The notes under the pieces were generated by a model. It saw only the letters and a list, made by a program, of their open reading frames with translations, did no database searches and had not been told where the DNA came from. Shown here piece by piece: positions 1 to 7,653 of a stretch of 64,000 bases of DNA (position 1 is its first letter; each line of letters begins with the position of its first letter). The stretch is from Paenibacillus lignilyticus. Its GTDB lineage: Bacteria; Bacillota; Bacilli; Paenibacillales; Paenibacillaceae. The position numbers and the translations under genes were made by a program. The stretch lies in assembly GCF_017942085.1 (NCBI RefSeq), contig NZ_JAGKSP010000010.1, positions 62,001 to 126,000 of the forward strand. Reading direction: 5' to 3'.

Positions 1-1629
1 AACAATCTTGGCGTCATCGCGAAGAGCGGCTCGCTCGCGTTCAAGAAAGACAATGAAAGCAAGGACGGCCACAACATTATCGGCCAGTTCGGCGTTGGCT
101 TCTATGCGGCGTTCATGGTTGCGGACCGCGTGACGGTAACAAGCCGTGCACTCGGCAGCGACGAAGCGTTCAAGTGGGAATCCGAAGGCGCGGACGGCTA
201 CACGATCGTGCCAAGCGAGAAGGCGACCGTCGGCACGGAGATCGTGCTGCACATCAAGCCTAATACGGAAGATGACAACTATGACGAGTTCCTGGAGGAA
301 TACCGTCTGCGCTCGGTCATCAAGAAGTACTCGGACTTCATTCGTTATCCGATTAAGATGGATGTGAAAGGTCAGCGTCCGAAAGCGGGCAGCGAGGGCG
401 AAGAAGAGGCTGAGCTGGAATCGTATGTGGAAGAGCAAACCGTGAACAGCATGGTGCCGATCTGGCGCAAGAATAAGAGCGAGCTCACTGCAGCGGATTA
501 CGAGCAGTTCTACAATGAGAAACGTTACGGCTTCGATAAGCCGCTGAAGCATATTCATATTAGCGCGGATGGTGCGGTCGTATACCAAGCGATTCTGTAC
601 ATTCCGGAGAACACGCCGTTCGATTATTACACGAAGGAATACGAGAAAGGGCTTGAGCTCTATTCCAACGGCGTTCTGATCATGAACAAATGCGCGGACC
701 TGCTGCCGGACTACTTCAGCTTCGTCAAAGGGATGGTGGATTCCGAGGACCTGTCGCTGAACATCTCCCGCGAGATGCTGCAGCATGACCGTCAGCTGAC
801 GCTCATCGCGAAGAACATCAAGAACAAGATCAAGAGCCAGCTGCAAAGCCTGCAGAAGGAAGAGCGCGACAAGTACGAAACGTTCTACAAAGCATTCGGG
901 CGCCAGCTGAAATTCGGCGTTTACAGCGACTACGGCATGAACAAGGACACGCTGCAGGATCTGCTGCTGTTCTACTCCTCCAAGGAGAAGAAGCTGGTTT
1001 CGCTGGACGAGTACGTATCGAGAATGCCTGAAGACCAGAAGTTCATCTACTACGCTGCGGGTGATTCCATCGAGCGTATCGAGAAGCTTCCGGCGATCGA
1101 GCTTGTTTCGGACAAAGGCTATGAAATTCTCTACTTCACCGACGATATCGATGAGTTCGCGATCAAGACGATCATGAGCTACAAAGAGAAGCAGTTCAAG
1201 TCCGTCTCGAGCGGCGATCTTGGCATCGAGTCGGATGCGGATAAGGATGGCCAGGACGCGGAAGAGAGCGGCAGCAAAGAGCTGTTCGAGCAAATGCAAA
1301 CGATCCTTAGCGGCAAAGTAATCAAGGTTAAAGCGTCAAAGCGCTTGAAGAGCCACCCGGTGTGCCTCTCCAGCGAAGGCGAAGTCTCCATTGAGATGGA
1401 AAAAATCTTGAAGGCGATGCCGAACAACCAAGACGTGCAAGCGGAGAAGGTGCTTGAGATCAACGTCAATCATCCGGTATTCCAGTCGCTGAAGGAAGCG
1501 GCTGACAAGGATGCGGAGAAGCTGAACCTGTATACGCAGCTGCTTTACAACCAAGCGCTGCTGATTGAAGGTTTGCCGATCCAAGATCCGGTTGCTTTTA
1601 CAAATGCGATTTGCAAAGTCATGGTATAG
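1..1629 (+). CDS. htpG: Molecular chaperone HtpG (Hsp90 family), 5' end missing
   Basis: The reading frame is open from base 1 and ends with TAG at 1627-1629, giving 542 codons of a protein normally near 625 residues, so about 85 N-terminal residues lie outside the window. The first residues read NNLGVIAKSGS and then GQFGVGFYAAFMVAD, the ATP-lid and glycine-rich GxxGxG segment of the GHKL ATPase domain. The middle domain follows with SNGVLIMNKCADLLPDYFSF and SEDLSLNISREML, both typical of Hsp90 proteins. The C-terminal dimerisation part ends with AFTNAICKVMV. HtpG is a cytosolic ATP-dependent chaperone. A clear rho-independent terminator follows, so this is the last gene of its transcript. 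Confidence 0.97.
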   Translation, partial: NNLGVIAKSGSLAFKKDNESKDGHNIIGQFGVGFYAAFMVADRVTVTSRALGSDEAFKWESEGADGYTIVPSEKATVGTEIVLHIKPNTEDDNYDEFLEEYRLRSVIKKYSDFIRYPIKMDVKGQRPKAGSEGEEEAELESYVEEQTVNSMVPIWRKNKSELTAADYEQFYNEKRYGFDKPLKHIHISADGAVVYQAILYIPENTPFDYYTKEYEKGLELYSNGVLIMNKCADLLPDYFSFVKGMVDSEDLSLNISREMLQHDRQLTLIAKNIKNKIKSQLQSLQKEERDKYETFYKAFGRQLKFGVYSDYGMNKDTLQDLLLFYSSKEKKLVSLDEYVSRMPEDQKFIYYAAGDSIERIEKLPAIELVSDKGYEILYFTDDIDEFAIKTIMSYKEKQFKSVSSGDLGIESDADKDGQDAEESGSKELFEQMQTILSGKVIKVKASKRLKSHPVCLSSEGEVSIEMEKILKAMPNNQDVQAEKVLEINVNHPVFQSLKEAADKDAEKLNLYTQLLYNQALLIEGLPIQDPVAFTNAICKVMV

Positions 1630-1638
1630 AAAATGAAG

Positions 1639-1666
1639 AGAGACCTCATTGCGAGGTCTCTTTTTT
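1639..1666 (+). terminator. Rho-independent terminator after htpG
   Basis: A 9-bp perfect stem (AGAGACCTC / GAGGTCTCT) with a 5-nt loop is followed by a T run. It lies 10 bases after the htpG stop and just before the end of the opposite-strand gene at 1675, so it separates convergent transcripts. Confidence 0.85.
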
Positions 1667-1674
1667 CATGTTAG

Positions 1675-1860
1675 TTAGTTCGACGCTTGTTCGATTCTCA
1701 CCGCGTTGGCGGGTGCATCCCATGTAACATGGGCTCCGAGCGTCTCCGATAAGAAACGAAGCGGGACGAACACGCTGTCGTTCACGAAGACGGGTTTCTC
1801 GGATGCCGGCACGATGCTGCCGTTAAGCGTTGTTTTCAAAGCGATCTTCCCCCCGGTCAT
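1675..1860 (-). CDS. Short stalk-domain (copper amine oxidase N-like) protein, possibly a fragment
   Basis: The 61-residue frame contains one half of the stalk repeat common in Paenibacillus surface proteins: VFVNDSVFVPLRFLSETLGA then VTWD and a hydrophobic end. In family members this domain usually follows a signal peptide or sits in longer proteins, and neither is present. A TAA codon lies immediately before the ATG in frame, and no good ribosome binding site precedes that ATG. A GGGGGG run 8 bases before an internal TTG (1839-1841) would give a 54-residue product. It may be a real small protein or the remnant of a larger gene. Function cannot be assigned. Confidence 0.4.
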   Translation of the reverse strand: MTGGKIALKTTLNGSIVPASEKPVFVNDSVFVPLRFLSETLGAHVTWDAPANAVRIEQASN

Positions 1861-1910
1861 TTAACCGTGAAATATCGCCGTTATTCCTGCACCAGTCAGC
1901 TGAAGCTTAG

Positions 1911-2267
1911 CTACTGCAGCGTATTTGAGGCACCGTAAGGGAACTGACTCGAGTAGCCGTTGAACTGTTGATAGGCTTCGTCAAGCTTCGTTTGCTCTTC
2001 GGCTTCCAGCTTGTAATGGCCCTTGCGGAACATTAGCTCGAAGATCTCATGCTGGCATTGATGCGTCTCCGTCAGCACCGTCATAATATCTTGATGGAGC
2101 GCGACATGACTGGCTTCATTGGCAGCGATGCTGAAGCTGTCGCCTAAATATTTCTCCGTTGCCAAGATGTCGTTGATGCGGTCGCGGTCCGTTAACTCCG
2201 GGCCTTTGACCTGCGGCTCGTAGGACGGTTTCGGATTTTGGATCGTATTTTGATTATTCGGGCTCAC
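1911..2267 (-). CDS. CotF-family spore coat protein
   Basis: 118 residues, starting with GTG preceded by AGAAAGGAGG at a 10-base spacing. The middle has the CotF-type ferritin-like helical pattern: DRDRINDILATEKYLG, then a helix with ASHVALHQDIMTVLTETH, then a C-terminal helix ending in a Gln/Tyr/Ser-rich tail. CotF-family proteins are outer layers of the endospore coat made in the mother cell. The gene follows the small gene at 2286-2561 by 18 bases on the same strand, so the two are probably cotranscribed. Assignment rests on the ATEKYLGDSF-like region and the size. Confidence 0.75.
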   Translation of the reverse strand: MSPNNQNTIQNPKPSYEPQVKGPELTDRDRINDILATEKYLGDSFSIAANEASHVALHQDIMTVLTETHQCQHEIFELMFRKGHYKLEAEEQTKLDEAYQQFNGYSSQFPYGASNTLQ

Positions 2268-2285
2268 GATCGGAGTGCCTCCTTT

Positions 2286-2561
2286 CTAATGTTGGGGAAC
2301 GTTCTTCATTCCCTCTGCGTTGTTGGTCTGCAGGTGCTTAAGCAGCAGGTTATAGTGGCGTTCGTGCATCTTGCCCGCTTTATCAATCGCTTGGCCGATT
2401 TCGGGATCCGAACATTCTCGGGCAAAATGACTGCATTTCTTCATGGCCAGTAGAAGCCAGGACAATTGGTCTTTCAAATAAGACGCATCTTTGGTCGTGA
2501 TGACTTTGGGCGGCGCCGGCATGATACCGGCCTGCTGCTGGGTGGATTGCGTTTGCTGCAA
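2286..2561 (-). CDS. Small CotF-like or coat-associated protein
   Basis: 91 residues with a TTG start; AAAGGAGG lies 9 bases upstream, which fixes the start. A Gln-rich N-terminus precedes two predicted helices (ASYLKDQLSWLLLAMKKCSHFA and AIDKAGKMHERHYNLLLKHL). Proteins of this shape commonly sit upstream of cotF-like genes in Paenibacillus. It is the first gene of a two-gene transcript with the CotF-family gene. A coat role is inferred from the neighbour and not from any catalytic motif. Confidence 0.6.
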   Translation of the reverse strand: MQQTQSTQQQAGIMPAPPKVITTKDASYLKDQLSWLLLAMKKCSHFARECSDPEIGQAIDKAGKMHERHYNLLLKHLQTNNAEGMKNVPQH

Positions 2562-2783
2562 GTGAAATGACCTCCTTTACGTATTCCCGTTTAGCTTGCG
2601 CAATTCCGTCAAAATAACTCCGAATCGCGGCGATTCACTTTTATTGCCATGGTAACATGTAACGGTTTTAAGCTTCTCTTAAGATTCGGCTTCTATAGTG
2701 TTGGGATGTGATGCGAAACGTGGAGCTGCGGCGCGGAAGCCGTGACTTAACATACAGACCACAACAAAAGGGGTGCCTTACAA

Positions 2784-3902
2784 ATGGATAACAACTTAGA
2801 AACGAATACGCCGAAGAGGCAAACGTCCTATCGAGTGAAACGAACAAAGAAACGTTGGCAGCGGACGGTCAAACAGCTTTCGGTCTTTCTGTTAGTGGCC
2901 GTACTGGGTGGCAGCGGATGGTTCTACCTGACGCCTTCCGGCTCGGACGTGCGCTATATGCTGGCGGATACGCTCATTACGAGCCAGCATCGTTATTTGG
3001 CGAAATATTTGATCGGACAAGCTGAGCTCGATAACCGCGTCGCGGCTTATAACGAGCAGTTTGATGCGATGGCGCAGGTCAAAGACAATCATAATGTCAA
3101 TTTGGCCTCACACCCGGAAGGGACCGTGAAAATTGAGCCGATTTCGCGCAAAGGCTTTAAAGGATATTTGATGTATGTGCATGATCCGAAAATGATCCGT
3201 GTCGTCACGACCAGCATTGTCGGTTCAGGTGAGCGCGTGGAGAGCATGGTGAAGCGGACGGGCGCCATTGCCGGCGTGAACGGCGGTGCGTTTGATGATC
3301 CGAACTGGAACGGGAATGGGTTTAAGCCGGCCGGTATCGTCATGTCCGGAGGAAAAGTGCTGTATAAAGGCAACGGGATGAACGCGAAAGTAAATGTCGT
3401 CGGTATCGACCGCAACGGTCTCATGGTGGCGGGCCGTTATTCGCCTAATCAGCTGTTGTCCATGGGCGTATCGGATGCGGTAACGTTCCAGCCGAAATTT
3501 ATCGTGAACGGCAAAGGCCTTATTAAGAGCGAGGCAGACGGCTGGGGAATCGCGCCGCGTACTTGTATGGCGCAGTTGAAGGATGGCACGATCGTATTCG
3601 TCGTGATCGACGGCCGTCAGCCGGGCTATTCGGTCGGCGCAACGTTGTATGATGTGCAGAAAATTTTGCTTGAGAAGGGTGCCGTAACGGCTGCGAATTT
3701 GGATGGCGGTTCATCCACGGTTATGGTGAAGGATGACGAGGTTGTCAATAAACCATCAAGTAAATATGGCGCGCGCTATTTGCCAACGGCTTTCCTCGTG
3801 TTCGATCATCCTGAGGATGTTAAGGTGCCGAATATTTGGGCAGGCATCGATATGAATAATTTCGACTCTTCGAAGAAACGTACGCAGCAGCAGGTCTCAT
3901 AA
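2784..3902 (+). CDS. Membrane-anchored phosphodiester glycosidase-family (NAGPA-like) protein
   Basis: 372 residues. A basic N-terminus (KRTKKRWQR) is followed by a single membrane segment at about residues 32-48 (LSVFLLVAVLGGSGWFYL), placing the rest outside the cell. The extracellular part carries the phosphodiester glycosidase/exopolysaccharide biosynthesis fold signatures: AGVNGGAFDDPNW near residue 165, PRTCMAQ and VVIDGRQPGYS near 260-275, and NLDGGSSTVMV near 305. Family members remove or modify sugar phosphodiesters, but the bacterial substrate here is unknown. AAGGGG lies 8 bases before the ATG. The gene is monocistronic and ends at a strong terminator. Confidence 0.8.
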   Translation: MDNNLETNTPKRQTSYRVKRTKKRWQRTVKQLSVFLLVAVLGGSGWFYLTPSGSDVRYMLADTLITSQHRYLAKYLIGQAELDNRVAAYNEQFDAMAQVKDNHNVNLASHPEGTVKIEPISRKGFKGYLMYVHDPKMIRVVTTSIVGSGERVESMVKRTGAIAGVNGGAFDDPNWNGNGFKPAGIVMSGGKVLYKGNGMNAKVNVVGIDRNGLMVAGRYSPNQLLSMGVSDAVTFQPKFIVNGKGLIKSEADGWGIAPRTCMAQLKDGTIVFVVIDGRQPGYSVGATLYDVQKILLEKGAVTAANLDGGSSTVMVKDDEVVNKPSSKYGARYLPTAFLVFDHPEDVKVPNIWAGIDMNNFDSSKKRTQQQVS

Positions 3903-3916
3903 GCAGCTTTCCGAAG

Positions 3917-3955
3917 AAGCCCCGTGTCCGCTTTAGAGTGGACACGGGGCTTTTT
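3917..3955 (+). terminator. Strong rho-independent terminator
   Basis: The stem AGCCCCGTGTCC / GGACACGGGGCT encloses a 10-base loop and is followed by a T run. It starts 14 bases after the stop of the phosphodiester glycosidase-like gene. Confidence 0.9.
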
Positions 3956-4046
3956 AATACGGGATGGAAGGGGCTGTTTGGAGGATAAATCCCAGTTTGC
4001 GCGCACATAGTATAAGGTGTTGAATGGATGAACAGGAGGAACGAAT

Positions 4047-4775
4047 GTGGTTGTAGTATGGCGCTGCTGTGCGGTTCTACTGTGCATTTGCATGTTATGC
4101 GGGTTTCAGCTGCCGAAGAAAGACCGTTATTTTTATGAAAGCCGGGGGGACATTATATGGGAGGTGCCGCTCAATGAGAAGAAGATTGCGCTGACCTTCG
4201 ATGACGGTCCTTATCCGGAAATGACGAATGACATTCTGGATCTGCTCAAGCTGTACAATGCCAAAGCGACTTTCTTCGTACTGGGTTACCGTGTCAAAGA
4301 ATTTCCGGAGCTCATTAAGCGGGAAATCGCTGAAGGGCATGAAGTTGCGAATCATACATATAGCCATGCTTTTCTGACGAAGGGTACCGCGCTCGCGACG
4401 ATTCAGAAAGAGATTATGCAAACCGAGGATTCGCTGGTTGCGTTAACCGGGAAGAAACCGCATTTGTTCCGCCCGCCAGGCGGCTTCTACAGTGATCAGA
4501 CCATCCAAGTCGCACGCAAGCTCGGCTACACGACGGTGCTCTGGTCTTGGCACCAGGATACCGCCGATTGGCGCAGTCCGGGCGTGAATTATATTGTGCG
4601 CAAGGTGTTGAAGAATGCGCGGAACGGCGACATTGTTCTGCTCCATGACTATATCCCGGGCTCCATCCACACGGTGAAGGCGCTGCGCATTATTTTGCCG
4701 GAGCTTGCTCGGCGAGGGTTTACGTTTGTTACGGTGTCGGAGCTGATTGAAGAGAAGACAAATGCGTATCCGTGA
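4047..4775 (+). CDS. Polysaccharide deacetylase (NodB domain)
   Basis: 242 residues with a GTG start 7 bases after AGGAGGA. A short hydrophobic N-terminus rich in Cys (residues 3-20) is a signal peptide or anchor. The NodB motifs are all present: TFDDGPYP (catalytic base and metal Asp, about residue 50), ANHTYSH (metal His pair, about 100), RPPGG (about 146), DTADW, and the final IVLLHD. Such enzymes remove acetyl groups from peptidoglycan or chitin-type sugars on the outer face of the membrane. Length and layout resemble PdaB-like sporulation or chitooligosaccharide deacetylases. The next gene lies 66 bases on with its own ribosome binding site. Confidence 0.88.
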   Translation: MVVVWRCCAVLLCICMLCGFQLPKKDRYFYESRGDIIWEVPLNEKKIALTFDDGPYPEMTNDILDLLKLYNAKATFFVLGYRVKEFPELIKREIAEGHEVANHTYSHAFLTKGTALATIQKEIMQTEDSLVALTGKKPHLFRPPGGFYSDQTIQVARKLGYTTVLWSWHQDTADWRSPGVNYIVRKVLKNARNGDIVLLHDYIPGSIHTVKALRIILPELARRGFTFVTVSELIEEKTNAYP

Positions 4776-4841
4776 CATGTAGGTGGACACAGGAGTGGCT
4801 ATAATGGAGTGCCCATAACACATTGAGGTGGGTGATCGGTT

Positions 4842-5354
4842 TTGGAAACCAAGACGGCAAGGGAAACGCGGTGCTTCAAAGTATCTCGGGTGTTCCCTAC
4901 GGACGTGAACAATCATGATACGCTGTTTGGCGGGAAGCTGATGTCTTATATTGACGATATCGCTTCGATCTCCGTCTCGAAACTGTGCCGAGCTGCGGCG
5001 GTGACCGCCTCGACGGATTCCGTCGATTTCTTGCAGCCGATTCGCCCGACGGACTCCGTATCGCTGGAATCGTTTATCACGTGGACGGGTACGAGCTCGA
5101 TGGAGGTCTTCGTGAAGGTCATCCGCGAAGACCTTCGCAGCGGCGATCGCAAAATCGCTGCGACCGCCTTCCTCACCTTCGTAGCGCTCGACGAAAACAA
5201 CCGTCCAACGGGCGTTCCGCAGATCGTGCCGGAGACGGAAGAGGAGAAGAAGCTGCACGAAACCGCCGAGCGTCGCGCCGAAATGCGCAAGCACCGCAGA
5301 GAAGAAAGCAAAAAGTTCGCAGATTACTTGCTGACAAAATATCCGTGGGAGTAG
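4842..5354 (+). CDS. Acyl-CoA thioesterase (hotdog fold, YkhA-like)
   Basis: 170 residues from a TTG start with GAGGTGGG upstream. The hotdog-fold thioesterase motif DVNNHDTLFGGKLMSYIDDI is at residues 21-40; its Asn, His and Asp match the catalytic region of acyl-CoA hydrolases such as YkhA/YciA. AFLTFVALDENNRP near residue 110 is also typical. The C-terminal tail is highly charged (EEEKKLHETAERRAEMRKHRR spread over residues 130-155), probably a helix. It hydrolyses acyl-CoA to free fatty acid and CoA in the cytosol. No clear terminator follows before the repeat array at 5410. Confidence 0.88.
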   Translation: METKTARETRCFKVSRVFPTDVNNHDTLFGGKLMSYIDDIASISVSKLCRAAAVTASTDSVDFLQPIRPTDSVSLESFITWTGTSSMEVFVKVIREDLRSGDRKIAATAFLTFVALDENNRPTGVPQIVPETEEEKKLHETAERRAEMRKHRREESKKFADYLLTKYPWE

Positions 5355-5409
5355 CGCAGAGGGAGGGCACTCCGGGACTTGGGTGGGTTTGGGAGGGCTT
5401 TAAACTAAA

Positions 5410-5715
5410 GTAGCTCTCTGAGTGATCTACATATTAGATAATCGGTCAATATCCGAGAATGTAGCTCCCTAGGTGATCTACATTCTCGGATAGTACCTTT
5501 TTTCAACTAATGTAGATCCCTAGGTACCCTTCTTTCGCAAATTCCGCCTAACTCCGACGCATGCAGCCCCCTGGTTACCCTTCTTTCACCCATTCCGCCC
5601 TACTCCGACGCAAGTAGTTCCCTAGTTACCCTTTATTCACCCCTTTCACCCAACTCCCGCACAAGTAGCTCCCTAGGCACTCTTCTTACTCGACATACGT
5701 CGGAACGCTGCGGCT
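5410..5715. repeat. Degenerate tandem array, six units, exact 51-bp period
   Basis: The box GTAGCTCCCTAGG recurs at 5410, 5461, 5512, 5563, 5614 and 5665, each exactly 51 bases after the last, with 1-4 mismatches between copies. Units 3 and 4 also share CCTTCTTTC and ACTCCGACGCA in the rest of the unit. The box is nearly self-complementary (GTAG...CCTAGG...CTAC). No reading frame with a ribosome binding site runs through it. It lies in the 595-base gene-free stretch 5355-5949. Confidence 0.85.
5450..5492. repeat. 43-bp near-perfect palindrome inside the 51-bp array
   Basis: TATCCGAGAATGTAG (5450-5464) and its exact reverse complement (5478-5492) flank the 13-base centre CTCCCTAGGTGAT, which can pair further around CCTAGG. 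The palindrome spans the junction of array units 1 and 2. There is no T run, so it is not a standard terminator. Confidence 0.85.
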
Positions 5716-5721
5716 TCGAGT

Positions 5722-5822
5722 AATCAGCAGCATCAGAATTGCCGCTCATACACCAAATTCGTTGCGGAAATTAGTGAAACGTTTCGCAATTCCGCCTCAT
5801 AATTCCATTTTGGCTGCTGATT
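5722..5822. repeat. Inverted-repeat complex with a LacI-operator-like core
   Basis: Outer arms AATCAGCAGC (5722-5731) and GCTGCTGATT (5813-5822) are exact reverse complements. Nested inside is an imperfect palindrome at about 5764-5795: GCGGAAATT, then GAAACGTTTC (5776-5785, perfect dyad), then AATTCCGC. The core resembles operators of LacI-family regulators. Nothing else was recognised between here and the promoter region of the gene at 5950. Confidence 0.55.
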
Positions 5823-5890
5823 TTCCTTGTGAAATCAGCCCTCGAACAAGCAATCTTAATTTTGGTCACTATCATATAAGAAATGATCCG

Positions 5891-5920
5891 TATAATTTGT
5901 GAAAGCGCTTCATGTATAGT
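5891..5920 (+). promoter_or_regulatory. Possible -10 box and catabolite-response-like dyad
   Basis: TATAAT (5891-5896) is followed by TGAAAGCGCTTCA (5900-5912), a dyad one base short of the CcpA cre consensus, and by TATAGT (5915-5920). No good -35 hexamer is paired with either box. This lies 30-60 bases upstream of the diiron protein gene. Confidence 0.3.
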
Positions 5921-5949
5921 GGGGATATAGAAATGAAGGAGGCAAACGG

Positions 5950-7287
5950 ATGACGGAGACACACGCGATCTTCGCAGGAAAGCTCGTTCATAAGCGAAGC
6001 GTTGAAGAAGCTTCCGGTCTTTTGAAACGTTTCTACTTAGTGGAGAAACAAGTGATGCGAACACTGGGCGGCGCACTGATCAAAGTGGCCAACTGGGAGT
6101 TAAATAAAGATTTGCCTTATCATTTCTGGCAGGATTCGCTGCGTGCGGACGCACTGCGTACCCGCATTATGGAGCTCCGTTACCCGCGCAGGGACGTTGA
6201 AGCGAACCATGATCCGAAGCTCGTCCAATTCCTGTCGATGCTCATCCGCGCTCAAGATGATGCGGAGCTGCTCGCCGGCATCTACGATGTGGTGAAGCAG
6301 GAGCTGATGGAGCAGTACCGGCTCTACGTGGAGCAGGCAGATCCTGTAAACGATGCACCGACACTGGAGTTTATGGCACGCTTTCCCGAGCAGATTCAGC
6401 AGCAAATCGATTACGTGCATGACGTAAGAGATAACATCATGCCGCAGAGCGATGCATCGGAATGGCGGAATGTTATTCGTTCTTATCTGACAGGAATCGG
6501 TGGCATTGTTGGAAACGCTGTCACGCCGGAACAGGATGCGGCGGCAGCCGAAGCCGAGCAGTGGATCCTCCGCGAAAGAGCGGAATACGTCATGCCGCGC
6601 AAGGCGGCACGGGATCCGCGCTTTATTCCGGCACCAAGCTCGGTACCGCCTAAGAGAGCGGAATCGCCGATTGAAATTCAAGTGCTGACGGCGATCTACC
6701 ACATCACGGAAATCTGGGCAGCGGAAGCGCCGGGCTTGGCGATCTGGAAGTGGGATGACATGCCGTGGGAGTTCTATTTTGACCTTGCTCGCTGGGCTTA
6801 CGATGAGACAAGACACGTCAAGATGGGCGAACAGCGACTGAAGGATTGGGGCTTTGAAATCGGCATCGACGTGCCGGTCTACGAAGAAACCTACGCATCG
6901 CAAGCACAGAATGGCGGCGATGAGCTTGACCTGATGGCACTGCTGCATCGTTTTGAAATCGACGGTCCGGCCAATCGCGAGAAAGCGAAGCAGCAATTCG
7001 AGAGCTTCGGCGATCTCCAAACTTCAACTCATATCGATTACGACTGGGCAGATGAAGCCATCCACCTGAAATACGGTCACAAATGGCTGCTGTACAAATT
7101 CGATAACGACTACGAGAAGATGCAGGAAGTGATGGAGGTCACACTGGCCCGTTACTATCAATACGTGGAGGATGTCCACAAAGTATGGGATTACGAACCG
7201 TTCCAATCCCGTATCGCAACGAAAATGATTGAGATCGAGAGGGAGTACAATGAGCAGCAATCGCGTAACCATTCAAGCAACGGGTGA
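5950..7287 (+). CDS. Ferritin-like (DUF455-like) diiron protein
   Basis: 445 residues; GAAGGAGG sits 6-8 bases before the ATG. The C-terminal half has the residues of a four-helix diiron site: Glu in YHITEIWAAEAPG, the ExxH of DETRHVKMGE (about residue 285), and a second ExxH in WADEAIHLKYGHKW (about 365), with acidic residues between. The N-terminal half is helical and carries no recognised motif. The family has no settled biochemical role. The ferredoxin gene at 7250 overlaps its 3' end by 38 bases, suggesting cotranslation and that the diiron centre is reduced by that ferredoxin, as in diiron oxygenases. That role is inference. Confidence 0.7.
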   Translation: MTETHAIFAGKLVHKRSVEEASGLLKRFYLVEKQVMRTLGGALIKVANWELNKDLPYHFWQDSLRADALRTRIMELRYPRRDVEANHDPKLVQFLSMLIRAQDDAELLAGIYDVVKQELMEQYRLYVEQADPVNDAPTLEFMARFPEQIQQQIDYVHDVRDNIMPQSDASEWRNVIRSYLTGIGGIVGNAVTPEQDAAAAEAEQWILRERAEYVMPRKAARDPRFIPAPSSVPPKRAESPIEIQVLTAIYHITEIWAAEAPGLAIWKWDDMPWEFYFDLARWAYDETRHVKMGEQRLKDWGFEIGIDVPVYEETYASQAQNGGDELDLMALLHRFEIDGPANREKAKQQFESFGDLQTSTHIDYDWADEAIHLKYGHKWLLYKFDNDYEKMQEVMEVTLARYYQYVEDVHKVWDYEPFQSRIATKMIEIEREYNEQQSRNHSSNG

Positions 7288-7543
7288 AGCGTTTGAAGTA
7301 GGGAATCGTGAATTCATCTTGGATGCCGCGATTCGCCAACAAGCGAAAATCCCTTATTCCTGCCGAAACGGTACATGCCGCACATGCATCAGTACCGTAA
7401 TCGAAGGGCATGTGAAGCAGCATGATATCGAGGATTGTTTGATCTCGCCAAGCGAGCTTGCCGCGAATCAACGATTGGTTTGTCTGTCTACCGCAACAGG
7501 TGAGGTTGTCATCGAGCCGCTACGCAAATTGCCTAGGAGGTGA
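7250..7543 (+). CDS. 2Fe-2S ferredoxin (plant-type)
   Basis: 97 residues from the ATG at 7250, which has GGGAG just upstream and lies within the previous gene. The cluster motif is CRNGTCRTC (Cys-x4-Cys-x2-Cys, about residues 37-45) with the fourth Cys in RLVCLS (about 80). Length and spacing match plant-type [2Fe-2S] ferredoxins, also found fused in oxygenase reductases. It is an electron carrier, and by context the likely donor to the diiron protein encoded upstream. No reductase gene is adjacent, so the electron source is unknown. Confidence 0.88.
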   Translation: MSSNRVTIQATGEAFEVGNREFILDAAIRQQAKIPYSCRNGTCRTCISTVIEGHVKQHDIEDCLISPSELAANQRLVCLSTATGEVVIEPLRKLPRR

Positions 7544-7653
7544 GGGCCGGTTTCGAACGTTTATGAGTCGGAGCTTATCAGCAATTGGCAATAGGGGAGT
7601 TTGGAATTAGCGAGTTTGCACCATTACATCAAGCAAACAGGGGGATTTTTAGA

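Noticed and set aside
4443..5294. 283-residue minus-strand frame opposite the deacetylase and thioesterase genes
   Set aside because: Covers two genes with intact catalytic motifs; composition is that of an antisense frame.
5410..5715. CRISPR-like array
   Set aside because: The repeats are degenerate, the spacers are also partly shared between units, no direct repeat of 25-37 bases is constant, and no cas gene is in the window.
5722..5822. Intact insertion sequence
   Set aside because: Only about 100 bases between the arms, no transposase frame and no visible target duplication.
5897..5920. TTGTGA and TATAGT as a promoter
   Set aside because: Spacing is only 12 bases, too short for a sigma-A promoter.
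7585..7653. Longer N-terminus for the first sugar-binding lipoprotein
   Set aside because: It would place 23 residues before the lipoprotein signal; the binding site AGGGGGA and the signal start at 7654.
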